Assembly: GCA_910575505.1 (NCBI GenBank)
Contig: CAJTFK010000006.1
Coordinates: 62,001-126,000 of the forward strand
From: Oscillospiraceae bacterium
Lineage (GTDB): Bacteria > Bacillota > Clostridia > Oscillospirales > Oscillospiraceae
Direction: 5' to 3'
DNA length: 64,000 nt
The notes beneath the pieces were generated by a model. The model saw nothing but the letters and a program-made list of their open reading frames with translations. It was not told the DNA's origin and made no database searches. The stretch's first letter is position 1, and every line of letters begins with the position of its first letter. Below are positions 8,893-16,555 of the stretch, one piece after another. A program made the position numbers and the translations under genes.

Positions 8893-9087
8893 ATGGCAGT
8901 ACCCAAGGGGAAAGTATCCAAAGCAAGACGGGACAAGCGGCGCAGCTCCACCTGGAAGCTGGCGGCTCCCAACCTCGTCGTGTGCCCGAAATGCGGTGCG
9001 CTGCACCTGCCTCACAGAATGTGCCAGGAGTGCGGTACTTACAACGGCCGGGAAATCAAGACCGTGAAGTCCGTTGTGGCGAAATAA
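8893..9087 (+). CDS. rpmF: 50S ribosomal protein L32
   Basis: 64 residues beginning MAVPKGKVSKARRDKRRS, the standard L32 start. Four cysteines (CPKCG and CQECG) form the zinc ribbon, so this is the zinc-binding C+ form. AAGGAGG precedes ATG 8893. Second gene of the yceD-rpmF transcript, which ends at the terminator at 9102-9136. Confidence 0.98.
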   Translation: MAVPKGKVSKARRDKRRSSTWKLAAPNLVVCPKCGALHLPHRMCQECGTYNGREIKTVKSVVAK

Positions 9088-9101
9088 GGCGTGTGCTTTG
9101 G

Positions 9102-9136
9102 AAGAGGGAAGAGTTTCTTCCCTCTTTTCTTTTTTT
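9102..9136 (+). terminator. Intrinsic terminator after rpmF
   Basis: Ten-base perfect stem (aagagggaag with cttccctctt), 5-base loop, followed by a T-rich run. Confidence 0.9.
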
Positions 9137-9148
9137 CTCAGACGCCCC

Positions 9149-9177
9149 TTGACATAGATAGATTACCGATATATAAT
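9149..9177 (+). promoter_or_regulatory. Consensus sigma-A promoter of the padR operon
   Basis: TTGACA 9149-9154, 17-base spacer, TATAAT 9172-9177. The operator arms at 9154-9173 and 9189-9208 cover the spacer and the start region. Confidence 0.9.
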
Positions 9178-9208
9178 GAACGGCGTAGTATATCGACAAT
9201 CTATCTAT
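9154..9208. promoter_or_regulatory. PadR-type operator, long inverted repeat over the promoter
   Basis: Two 20-base arms, 9154-9173 and 9189-9208, are inverted copies of each other with 18 of 20 matches and 15 bases between them. Each arm begins or ends in atagatagat/atctatctat. PadR proteins bind such inverted repeats and usually repress their own promoter. This pair spans the -10 box, so binding would block initiation. That the adjacent PadR binds here is inference. Confidence 0.75.
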
Positions 9209-9222
9209 GAAAGGAGACGCCT

Positions 9223-9564
9223 ATGGAACTAGACAAGAGCCTGGTCAGCGGCAGTATGCCCCTGCTGGTACTGAAGCTGCTGGAGGGCGGCGACCTCTAC
9301 GGCTACCAGATGATCGAGGAGCTGCGGAAGCGGAGCGAGGACGCCTTCCGCCTGAAGGCGGGGACGCTGTACCCCCTGCTTCACGGGCTGGAGGAAAAGG
9401 GGCTGGTCACCGCCTATGAGAGGACGGCGGAGAACGGCAAGGCCCGCCGGTACTACCACCTGACGGAGCGGGGGCGGGACGCCCTCCGGGAGAAGGAGGA
9501 TGCCTGGAACACCTATGCCCGGGCTGTGGGCCGGGTGCTGAAGGGGGGTGTTTCCCTTGCGTGA
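9223..9564 (+). CDS. PadR-family transcriptional regulator
   Basis: 113 residues. Winged-helix domain with the PadR signature LYGYQMIEEL, FRLKAGTLYPLLHGLEEKGLV and KARRYYHLTERGRDAL. AAAGGAG precedes ATG 9223. Short PadR proteins of this subfamily (about 105-115 residues) act as dimeric repressors that respond to small molecules or cell-wall stress. The operator overlapping its own promoter and the translational overlap with the downstream membrane gene argue that it controls this two-gene operon. Confidence 0.93.
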   Translation: MELDKSLVSGSMPLLVLKLLEGGDLYGYQMIEELRKRSEDAFRLKAGTLYPLLHGLEEKGLVTAYERTAENGKARRYYHLTERGRDALREKEDAWNTYARAVGRVLKGGVSLA

Positions 9565-10921
9565 CAGTCAGACCGTGGCGGCCTATCTGGAGACGGTGGC
9601 AGAGCAGATCCGCTGGAAGCGGGCCCGACCTGTGCTGGTCCGGGAGCTGGAACAGCACCTGATGGACCAGCGGGACGCTTTTGTCAAAGCGGGGAAACCG
9701 GAGGACGAGGCGGAACAGCTGGCCGTAGAGGACATGGGGGACCCGGTGGAGGTGGGGGCGGCTCTGGATGCCGTGCACCGGCCCCGGCCTCAGTGGGGGC
9801 TGCTGGGGCTGACCATTGCGCTGGCGGCGGTCTGTACGGCGCTGCGGCTGGTCCTGACTGCGGGCTGGCGTTTCGATGGGGAATCGCTGCCTCTGGCCCT
9901 GCTGGCCCTGCTGCTTGGAACCGGGGCCATGGTGGGACTGTACCTTTTGGATATTTCCCGGCTGGCCCGCCATGCCGTGGCGATCTACATCGGGACGGTG
10001 GTCCTGGGAATCGGGTGCGTTTTTTTCAATTTGTCGCGCCTCAGCCCGCGGCTGAGCCATTTCACTTATTATCTCTCCCTGTTCCTTCCCGTGGTCTATG
10101 CCCTCTGGGTCTACGCCTGCCGGGGGAAGGGCTGGCTGGGACTGCTCGGTGCCATCGCCGGAGGCATTCCTCTGGTAATCGTGTCCGCTTGCTGGTATCC
10201 AAGCGTCACCACGCTGGAGGTGCTGGTGTGCAGCGGGTTCGTGCTGATGCTCTGCGCCGCCTGGTGGGACTGGTTTGGAGTCCGCCGGGGGACCGCCGCC
10301 GTCCTGGGCGTTTCGGCCCTGCTGGGCTGGGCCATCTGGACGCTGTGGCTGCGGCACATGGCCCGGTGGAGCATCATCTTCCACCCGGAGCAGGACCCCC
10401 TTGGGGCGGGCTGGTTCATCCTTAAGGTCCGGTCCTTCCTGCGGGATATCCCCCCGCTGCGGAGTGGAGCCGAGGGCGTGGACGCGAGTATCGGCTCCCG
10501 CGTCCATCCGCTTGGAGACCCGGGTGTTGAGGAGGCTTTGGGCCGGGACTTCCTTCCGTCGATCCTGGCGGCCCGCTGGGGATGGCTGCCGCTGGCGATG
10601 CTCACAGCAGCCATGGCGGCGCTGGTTCTCTGGCTGGCGGTCCGGGCCCTGAGGCAGAAGAACCGGGCGGGCCGTCTTGTGGCGCTGTCCGTCGCCCTGG
10701 CAATTGGACTGTGGACGGTTTTCAGCATGGTGCTGAACCTGGGCGTCCTCATTTTCGGCGCCAGCTACCCGCTGCTGGGCGGGAACACGTTCCTGGTGGC
10801 GGACATGACCCTCATCGGCCTAGCCCTGTCGGTGTTCCGGGGGGACTCCATCGCCCGTGAAGCGCCGGAGGAGCCCGTCCGGCGGCGGAAACGCCTGCGG
10901 ATTCGGGTGGAATACCAGTAA
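9557..10921 (+). CDS. Permease-prefix-domain protein with SEDS (FtsW/RodA)-like membrane domain
   Basis: 454 residues from TTG 9557, chosen because AAGGGGG ends 9 bases upstream; a GTG at 9548 would overlap that RBS. Residues 1-70 are the soluble permease prefix domain 1 (VAAYLETVAEQIRWKR, LEQHLMDQRDAFV, EDMGDPVEVG). The rest has about ten membrane segments. Late in the protein, DPLGAGW, RDFLPSILAARWGWLP and GASYPLLGGNTFLV line up with SEDS motifs; the Asp in GRDFLPS falls where the catalytic Asp of RodA/FtsW sits, although the usual GEE that follows is missing. It may be a divergent SEDS polymerase or a relative without that activity. Overlaps padR by 8 bases. Confidence 0.75.
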   Translation: MRDSQTVAAYLETVAEQIRWKRARPVLVRELEQHLMDQRDAFVKAGKPEDEAEQLAVEDMGDPVEVGAALDAVHRPRPQWGLLGLTIALAAVCTALRLVLTAGWRFDGESLPLALLALLLGTGAMVGLYLLDISRLARHAVAIYIGTVVLGIGCVFFNLSRLSPRLSHFTYYLSLFLPVVYALWVYACRGKGWLGLLGAIAGGIPLVIVSACWYPSVTTLEVLVCSGFVLMLCAAWWDWFGVRRGTAAVLGVSALLGWAIWTLWLRHMARWSIIFHPEQDPLGAGWFILKVRSFLRDIPPLRSGAEGVDASIGSRVHPLGDPGVEEALGRDFLPSILAARWGWLPLAMLTAAMAALVLWLAVRALRQKNRAGRLVALSVALAIGLWTVFSMVLNLGVLIFGASYPLLGGNTFLVADMTLIGLALSVFRGDSIAREAPEEPVRRRKRLRIRVEYQ

Positions 10922-10950
10922 TTGGATACCAGAAAAAACCGCCCCGCGTC

Positions 10951-10979
10951 TTGACCAACCGGCGGTTTTCCTTTATAAT
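10951..10979 (+). promoter_or_regulatory. Sigma-A-like promoter for the SLH-GH25 gene
   Basis: TTGACC 10951-10956, 17-base spacer, TATAAT 10974-10979. The spacer contains the right arm of a 9-bp inverted repeat (aaaaccgcc 10935-10943 with ggcggtttt 10961-10969), which could also act as the terminator of the preceding operon. Confidence 0.75.
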
Positions 10980-10994
10980 GGTTGAATCGTGGAA

Positions 10995-11031
10995 CCCGGC
11001 CCTCCAAACCGGAGGGCTGGGGCATTTTTTT
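10995..11031 (+). terminator. Leader hairpin with T-run (possible attenuator) before the SLH-GH25 gene
   Basis: The stem gccctcc/ggagggc (10999-11005 with 11011-11017), extendable by a G-U and three G-C pairs, is followed by seven Ts. It lies downstream of the promoter at 10951-10979 and upstream of ATG 11070, so it would terminate the leader of this very gene. Confidence 0.6.
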
Positions 11032-11069
11032 GATATGGATTCGACAGATTCGGACAAAAGGAGACTGCC

Positions 11070-12785
11070 ATGCGAAAAATTCGACTGCCCAAGAGGTTCA
11101 TGACCGGCGCTCTGGCTGCGGCTCTGGCCCTGACGCCGGCCATGGCTTTTACAGATACCGGGGGACACTGGGCTGCCTCTGCCATTGACAAATGGAGCCA
11201 GAATTACGGCGTGCTCCAGGGCTACGAGGACGGAACCTTCCGCCCGGATCAGTCCATCACCCGGGGGGCCTTCGCCGGGATTCTGGACCGCTTTTTGCAG
11301 TTCCAGTCGATTTCCAACCCGGAGACCTTTTCCGACACGGCGGGGACCTATTGGGAGAGCTCCATTCTGAAGCTCAACGCCGCCGGGGTCTACCTGGGCA
11401 GCGAGGGGAAGGCCCTGCCGGGGAACACCATTACCCGCCAGCAGGGGGTTGCCATGGTGGCCCGGGCCTTCCACATCGACGCGGAGACCACCACCATTCC
11501 CTACAGCGATGCGGAACAGGTTGCCGGGTATGCCAGGCCCTATATTGCAGAGATGAGCGCCCGGGGCTGGTTCAGCGAGATTCAGGACGGGAATTTCCGC
11601 CCCACGGACCCCCTGACCCGGGCGGAGCTGGTGAGCCTGCTGAACCACATGATCGACGTGCTGGTCCAGGAAAGCGGTTCCCACAGCGGTGACACGGCGG
11701 GGAGTCTCCTCATCAGCGCCCCCGGCGGTGCGGCCCTGGAAAATATGACCGTCGCCGGAGACCTGATCATTGCCCCCGGCGTAACGGGGGAGGTGACCCT
11801 GAAAAATGTCACTGTTCAGGGCTCCGTCCGGAATTTCAGCTCTGTGACGCCCAGGGTGATCGAGGAGACGGACCCGGGCGGGACCACGGAACCCACAAAC
11901 CCGGACGAGCCCTTTGACTGGGGCATTGTGGTGGTGCCTATAACCCCGGCGGAGGGGACGAATCCGGAGCAGCCCACCGTTCCCGGCATCCGGCCCAGCG
12001 AGGTCTATACCCCCGGCTTTACTACCGGCGGAACCATCGCCTATGACGGCAAGCAGATTCCCATTTATGCGGACCGGGAGGCAAGCCGTTTGGGCGAGGG
12101 GGACTTTTACTGGGAGGGGGACCGTCTGGTCTATCAGGGAAGTGAGTTCCGCACCCGCTTCGGCATCGATGTTTCCGCCTACCAGAACCGGGCCAGCGAG
12201 AACCAGACCATTGACTGGGAGGCCGTGGCCGGCGACGGTGTGGAATTTGCCATGGTGCGGGTGGGTCTCCGGGGTTACTCCACCGGGGCTATCAGCGAGG
12301 ATGCCTTCTACCGCCAGAATATCCAGGGAGCCATGGACGCCGGCATTGAGACAGGCGTGTACTTCTTCGCCCAGGCCATTACGGTGGAGGAGGCCATTGA
12401 GGAGGCGGATTTTGTCATCGAGCGCCTCCGGGACCTGAATATCAACGGCCCCGTGGCTTACGACTGGGAGATGAGCAATTCCAGCTATCGGGTCTACGGA
12501 ACGCCGCCGGAGATGGCCACTGCCTGCGCCGTGGCCTTCTGCCAGCGGATTGCCGAGGCGGGCTATCAGCCCATGGTCTATGCCGGAACCTATGTCAGCT
12601 ACATCAAATACGACCAGGGCGCCCTGGCGCCTTACCTGAGCTGGTATCCGGAGTATAAAAGTGAGTCTTCCGAAAAGCTGTATCCCACGCTGTACTATCA
12701 GATGGACTACTGGCAGTATTCCAGCAAGTGCAGTGTCGCCGGCATTGGCGGCAATGTGGATGTCAATTTACAGTTTCTGCGCTGA
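11070..12785 (+). CDS. SLH-domain cell-wall protein with GH25 lysozyme-like domain
   Basis: 571 residues with a signal peptide (KRFMTGALAAALALTPAMA). Three SLH repeats follow at about residues 27-185 (FTDTGGHWAASAIDKWS, GYEDGTFRPDQSITRGAFA, FSDTAGTYWESSI, NFRPTDPLTRAEL); these bind pyruvylated wall polymer. After a linker rich in Thr, Pro and Gly, a GH25 domain covers about 362-571: FGIDVSAYQ, then VAYDWEM with the acidic pair expected in the GH25 active site, and a final DVNLQF. It should be exported and hydrolyse the peptidoglycan glycan strand. AAAAGGAG precedes ATG 11070. Single-gene transcript with a leader hairpin and a strong terminator. Confidence 0.92.
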   Translation: MRKIRLPKRFMTGALAAALALTPAMAFTDTGGHWAASAIDKWSQNYGVLQGYEDGTFRPDQSITRGAFAGILDRFLQFQSISNPETFSDTAGTYWESSILKLNAAGVYLGSEGKALPGNTITRQQGVAMVARAFHIDAETTTIPYSDAEQVAGYARPYIAEMSARGWFSEIQDGNFRPTDPLTRAELVSLLNHMIDVLVQESGSHSGDTAGSLLISAPGGAALENMTVAGDLIIAPGVTGEVTLKNVTVQGSVRNFSSVTPRVIEETDPGGTTEPTNPDEPFDWGIVVVPITPAEGTNPEQPTVPGIRPSEVYTPGFTTGGTIAYDGKQIPIYADREASRLGEGDFYWEGDRLVYQGSEFRTRFGIDVSAYQNRASENQTIDWEAVAGDGVEFAMVRVGLRGYSTGAISEDAFYRQNIQGAMDAGIETGVYFFAQAITVEEAIEEADFVIERLRDLNINGPVAYDWEMSNSSYRVYGTPPEMATACAVAFCQRIAEAGYQPMVYAGTYVSYIKYDQGALAPYLSWYPEYKSESSEKLYPTLYYQMDYWQYSSKCSVAGIGGNVDVNLQFLR

Positions 12786-12796
12786 CACCACAGGAA

Positions 12797-12824
12797 AAGA
12801 GCGCCTGGACAGGCGCTCTTTTTT
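12797..12824 (+). terminator. Intrinsic terminator after the SLH-GH25 gene
   Basis: Ten-base perfect stem (aagagcgcct/aggcgctctt), 4-base loop, then a T-run. Confidence 0.92.
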
Positions 12825-12877
12825 ATGTTTGACATGGAAATATATCCCAGTTCCGTTGAATTTGGCGGAAACCACGG

Positions 12878-12907
12878 TTGACGGATTGGCCCGGAAGGCG
12901 GTATAAT
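12878..12907 (+). promoter_or_regulatory. Sigma-A-like promoter for the methyltransferase gene
   Basis: TTGACG 12878-12883, 18-base spacer, TATAAT 12902-12907. The leader to ATG 13051 is about 135 bases and consists almost entirely of repeat copy 2. Confidence 0.7.
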
Positions 12908-12909
12908 AT

Positions 12910-13015
12910 GATTTCCGTATTGTACATTCGAAGACCATACATTTGATTTGAGCCGGCGGCCGCCGGCCAATGAAGGCGCATATTGCTTCCCGGCATTCGG
13001 CACGGAAGCAATATC
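12910..13015 (+). repeat. Dispersed hairpin-rich repeat, copy 2 (partial)
   Basis: Bases 12939-12954 equal the complement of 1556-1571. As in copy 1, this word is followed by a GC-rich hairpin (ccggcggccgccgg) and then by a hairpin with arms atattgcttcc (12980-12990) and ggaagcaatat (13004-13014), against atattacttcc/ggaagtaatat in copy 1. The order of parts is conserved although the loops differ. It lies in the 5' leader of the methyltransferase gene. Confidence 0.65.
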
Positions 13016-13050
13016 CCGGTTGATTCTATCGCTGTCATGGAGGAGCAGAT

Positions 13051-13914
13051 ATGTGGATTGCGGATCAGTGGCGGGATTACGAGCTTTTGGACTGCGGCGG
13101 CGGCGAGCGTCTGGAGCGCTGGGACCGTCAGCTTCTGGTGCGCCCGGACCCTCAGGCGATCTGGGAAACGCCCAGGACCGACCCGGCCTGGGGCCGGGCG
13201 GACGCCCGGTATCACCGGTCCCGCAGCGGCGGCGGACACTGGGAGAAAAAGGTCCTGCCGGAGAGCTGGAAAATTCGGTACCGGGACCTGACTTTTCAGG
13301 TCAGGCCCATGAACTTCAAGCATACGGGCCTCTTTCCCGAGCAGGCGGTGAACTGGGATTTCTGCGCCGGGAAGATACAAAACGCAGGCCGTCCTATCCG
13401 GGTGCTGAACCTCTTCGCCTATACCGGCGGGGCCACAGTGGCCTGCGCCAAGGCCGGGGCCAGCGTCTGCCACGTGGACGCGGCGAAGGGCATGGTGGCC
13501 TGGGCACGGGAAAACGCCCGGCTGTCCGGCCTGGAGGAGGCCCCCATCCGCTGGATTGTGGACGACTGCGCCAAGTTCGTGGAGCGGGAGATCCGGCGGG
13601 GGAAGACCTATGACGCGATCATCATGGACCCTCCCAGCTATGGACGGGGACCGGGCGGCGAGGTGTGGAAGCTGGAGGAAAATCTCTATTCCTTTGTGAA
13701 GCTCTGCGTCGGCGTGCTGTCGGACAAGCCTCTGTTTATGCTGATCAATTCCTATACCACGGGCCTGGCCCCTTCGGTGCTGGGCTACCTGCTGAACCTG
13801 CTGGCGGGGGAAAAATACGGCGGAAAGTGTACCTGGGACGAGCTGGGCCTGCCTGTGCGGGCCACCGGCCTGGCCCTGCCCTGCGGGGCAACGGGAAGGT
13901 GGTTCAGCGAGTAA
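13051..13914 (+). CDS. Class I SAM-dependent methyltransferase, RlmI/RlmK-like
   Basis: 287 residues. Rossmann motif I reads VLNLFAYTGGATVACAKAG, the acidic motif II is HVDAAKGMVAWARENA and the catalytic motif is IIMDPPSYGRG, all as in the 23S rRNA cytosine-C5 methyltransferase RlmI group. The N-terminal PUA domain of full-length RlmI (about 390 residues) is absent; the first 90 residues are instead a short beta region (VRPMNFKHTGLFPEQAVNW). This short form is common in Firmicutes. The substrate is probably rRNA but is not shown. GGAGGAG precedes ATG 13051. Confidence 0.85.
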   Translation: MWIADQWRDYELLDCGGGERLERWDRQLLVRPDPQAIWETPRTDPAWGRADARYHRSRSGGGHWEKKVLPESWKIRYRDLTFQVRPMNFKHTGLFPEQAVNWDFCAGKIQNAGRPIRVLNLFAYTGGATVACAKAGASVCHVDAAKGMVAWARENARLSGLEEAPIRWIVDDCAKFVEREIRRGKTYDAIIMDPPSYGRGPGGEVWKLEENLYSFVKLCVGVLSDKPLFMLINSYTTGLAPSVLGYLLNLLAGEKYGGKCTWDELGLPVRATGLALPCGATGRWFSE

Positions 13915-13991
13915 CGGGACGGCGGCTTCCGGGCGGCCGGCCTCCGGTCCGGCGGAGACGCGCCCTGCGCGTAAGAATGAGGAACTTGGAC

Positions 13992-14843
13992 ATGAGTGAA
14001 ATGATTAAAACGGAAAGCCTCCGATTTGCCTATCCGGTGAACGAGGGAGAGAAGCCGGTCTATGCGCTCCGGGGCGTGGACATCGCCATCGAGAAGGGCA
14101 GCTTTGTGGTGGTGCTGGGGCACAACGGGTCCGGCAAATCCACCCTGGCGAAGACCTTTAACGCCGTGCTGCTGCCCGCCGGGGGAAAGGTCTACGTGGA
14201 GGGGATGGACACCCTGGACGAAAGCCTGCTGCTGGATATCCGACAGAGGGTGGGCATGGTGTTCCAGAATCCGGACAACCAGATTGTCGCCAATGTGGTG
14301 GAGGAAGACGTGGCCTTTGCCCCGGAGAATCTGGGGGTTCCCACAGAGGAAATCCGCAGGAGGGTGGACGCTGCCCTGGAAGCGGTGGGCATGGAGGAAT
14401 TTGTGACCCACGCGCCCCATCTGCTCTCCGGCGGCCAGAAGCAGCGCATTGCCATTGCCGGCGTCATCGCCATGGAGCCGGCCTGTGTGGTGCTGGACGA
14501 GGCCACCGCCATGCTGGACCCCACGGGCCGGCGGGAGGTGCTCTCCGCCGTCCACAGGCTGAACCGGGAAAAGGGCATCACCGTGGTGCTGATTACCCAC
14601 CATATGAACGAGGCGGAGGACGCGGACCGTGTCATTGTGATGGATGACGGACGGGTGGCTATGGACGGCAGGCCCGGGGAAATATTCAGCCAGGTGGCGC
14701 GGCTCCGTCATTTGGGACTGACGGTGCCGGACACCGTGGACCTGCTGGACCGGCTCCGCCGGAACGGCTGGGATGTTCCGCTGGATGCCCTCGGCGTGGA
14801 GGACTGCGCGGACGCCATCGCCCGGGCGCTGGGAAAATCGTAA
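13992..14843 (+). CDS. ecfA1: Energy-coupling factor transporter ATPase EcfA1
   Basis: 283 residues from ATG 13992 (GAGGAAC 7 bases upstream; an alternative ATG is at 13977). Walker A GHNGSGKST, Q-loop VFQNPDNQ, signature LSGGQKQR, Walker B CVVLDEATAMLDP and H-loop ITHHMNEA. The Q-loop plus DNQ pattern is typical of ECF/cobalt-type ATPases. It forms the energising module with EcfA2 and EcfT. No S component is encoded nearby, so this is a group II module shared by S proteins elsewhere in the genome. Confidence 0.94.
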   Translation: MSEMIKTESLRFAYPVNEGEKPVYALRGVDIAIEKGSFVVVLGHNGSGKSTLAKTFNAVLLPAGGKVYVEGMDTLDESLLLDIRQRVGMVFQNPDNQIVANVVEEDVAFAPENLGVPTEEIRRRVDAALEAVGMEEFVTHAPHLLSGGQKQRIAIAGVIAMEPACVVLDEATAMLDPTGRREVLSAVHRLNREKGITVVLITHHMNEAEDADRVIVMDDGRVAMDGRPGEIFSQVARLRHLGLTVPDTVDLLDRLRRNGWDVPLDALGVEDCADAIARALGKS

Positions 14844-14861
14844 CAGGGAGGAAGTTCCGGT

Positions 14862-15728
14862 TTGGAGAGCATACTGCAAGTAAAAAACCTGACTCATACC
14901 TATGGGATCGGCACTCCCTTCCAGCGCAGCGCGGTGGAGGATGTCAGCTTCGACGTGCAGCCGGGGGAATTCCTGGGCATCATCGGACATACCGGCTCGG
15001 GAAAATCCACCTTGATTCAGCATCTGAACGGGCTGCTCCGGCCCACGGCCGGGCAGGTGCTGCTGGATGGCAGGGACATCTGGGAAGCGCCCAAAAAAAT
15101 CCGGGACATCCGGTTTCAGGTGGGCCTGGTGTTCCAGTATCCGGAATATCAGCTCTTTGAGGAAACGGTCTACAAGGACATCGCCTTTGGCCCCATGAAT
15201 CAGGGAAGGACCGGCGACGAATTGGACCATGCCATCCGGGAGGCCGCCCGTCTGGCGGGTGTTCGGGACGAGCATCTGGAAAAATCCCCCTTTGAGCTCT
15301 CCGGCGGCCAGAAGCGCCGGGTGGCTCTGGCAGGGGTGCTGGCCATGGAGCCCAAGGTGCTGGTGCTGGACGAGCCCACGGCGGGCCTGGACCCGGCGGG
15401 CCGGGAAAATCTGATGGCCAACATCCGGGACTATCACCGGAACAAGGGGGCCACGGTGATTCTGGTGAGCCACAGCATGGATGAGATTGCCCGGAACGCG
15501 GACCGCATTCTGGTGCTGAAATCCGCACATGTTCTGATGAGCGGCCCGCCGGCGGAGGTCTTCGCCCGGTCGGAAGAGCTGCTCTCCGCCGGGCTGGATG
15601 TGCCCCAGGTGACGCGGGTGGCCATGGCCCTTCGGGCCCGGGGCGTGAACGTCGATTCCGCCGTTTACACGGCGGAGGCCCTGGAGCGGGAGCTGCTGGC
15701 CTTGAAGAGAGGGGGCGCGCCATGCTGA
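14862..15728 (+). CDS. ecfA2: Energy-coupling factor transporter ATPase EcfA2
   Basis: 288 residues with a TTG start at 14862, preceded by GGGAGGAAG. Walker A GHTGSGKST, Q-loop VFQYPEYQLF, signature LSGGQKRR, Walker B VLVLDEPTAGLDP, H-loop VSHSMDE. Partner of EcfA1 in the asymmetric ATPase dimer. It overlaps ecfT by 7 bases, and the gap from ecfA1 is 18 bases. Confidence 0.94.
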   Translation: MESILQVKNLTHTYGIGTPFQRSAVEDVSFDVQPGEFLGIIGHTGSGKSTLIQHLNGLLRPTAGQVLLDGRDIWEAPKKIRDIRFQVGLVFQYPEYQLFEETVYKDIAFGPMNQGRTGDELDHAIREAARLAGVRDEHLEKSPFELSGGQKRRVALAGVLAMEPKVLVLDEPTAGLDPAGRENLMANIRDYHRNKGATVILVSHSMDEIARNADRILVLKSAHVLMSGPPAEVFARSEELLSAGLDVPQVTRVAMALRARGVNVDSAVYTAEALERELLALKRGGAPC

Positions 15729-16528
15729 AGGACATCACCCTGGGTCAGTATTTTCCTGGAAATACCCCGGCCCATAAGCTGGACCCCCGCACAAAAATCC
15801 TGCTGGTGATGCTGTATATCATCGCACTGTTCTGCGCCGGGAGCTTTGTGGCCTACGGACTTATGGCCCTGACCCTGGCGGTCTGCGTCCGCATTTCCAG
15901 GGTGGGGCTGAGGGCCCTGGTGCGGGGCTTAAAGCCGGTGCTGTTCATCATCATTTTCACCGGCGTGCTGAACCTGTTTTTCACCCCGGGAGCCCGGGAC
16001 CTCTGGGCCTGGGGACCCTTTCACATTACGGATACGGGCCTGCGGAACGCCGCGTTCATGGTGCTGCGGATTATGCTGCTGATTATGGGCACCTTCCTCA
16101 TGACCTACACCACCAGCCCCATCGCCCTCACCGACGGGCTGGAACGGTTGCTGAACGGCTTGAAGCGCTTTCATGTGCCGGTTCACGAGCTGGCTATGAT
16201 GATGTCTATTGCCCTGCGGTTCATTCCCACCCTGATTGAGGAGACGGACAAGATTATGTCCGCACAGAAGGCCCGGGGGGCGGATTTTGAGAGCGGGAAC
16301 CTCCTCCAGAAGGCCAGAGCCATGATTCCCATTCTGGTGCCGCTGTTTATCAGCGCCTTCCGCCGGGCCGACGAGCTGGCTACGGCCATGGAGTGCCGCT
16401 GCTACCACGGCGGCGAGGGCCGGACGAAGCTCCATGTTTTAAAGTACGAGCGGCGGGATTATCTGGCGCTGACCTTCGGCGCCGTGATTCTGGCATTGGT
16501 GATCGCCCTGCGGGCCTTTGGGCTTTGA
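15722..16528 (+). CDS. ecfT: Energy-coupling factor transporter transmembrane protein EcfT
   Basis: 268 residues. N-terminal QYFPGNTPAHKLDPRTKILL is the standard EcfT entry motif, followed by about five membrane segments and the two cytoplasmic coupling helices with the Ala-Arg-Gly motifs (AQKARGADF and MECRCYHGGEGRTKL). These grip the two ATPases. Third gene of ecfA1-ecfA2-ecfT. The vitamin or metal carried depends on S components not in this window. Confidence 0.93.
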   Translation: MLKDITLGQYFPGNTPAHKLDPRTKILLVMLYIIALFCAGSFVAYGLMALTLAVCVRISRVGLRALVRGLKPVLFIIIFTGVLNLFFTPGARDLWAWGPFHITDTGLRNAAFMVLRIMLLIMGTFLMTYTTSPIALTDGLERLLNGLKRFHVPVHELAMMMSIALRFIPTLIEETDKIMSAQKARGADFESGNLLQKARAMIPILVPLFISAFRRADELATAMECRCYHGGEGRTKLHVLKYERRDYLALTFGAVILALVIALRAFGL

Positions 16529-16555
16529 GGGAATCAGGTTTTTAAGGAGGCTGCG

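Noticed and set aside
13785..15530. 581-codon open frame on the minus strand
   Set aside because: Runs opposite ecfA1 and ecfA2, both with complete ABC motifs; a composition artefact.
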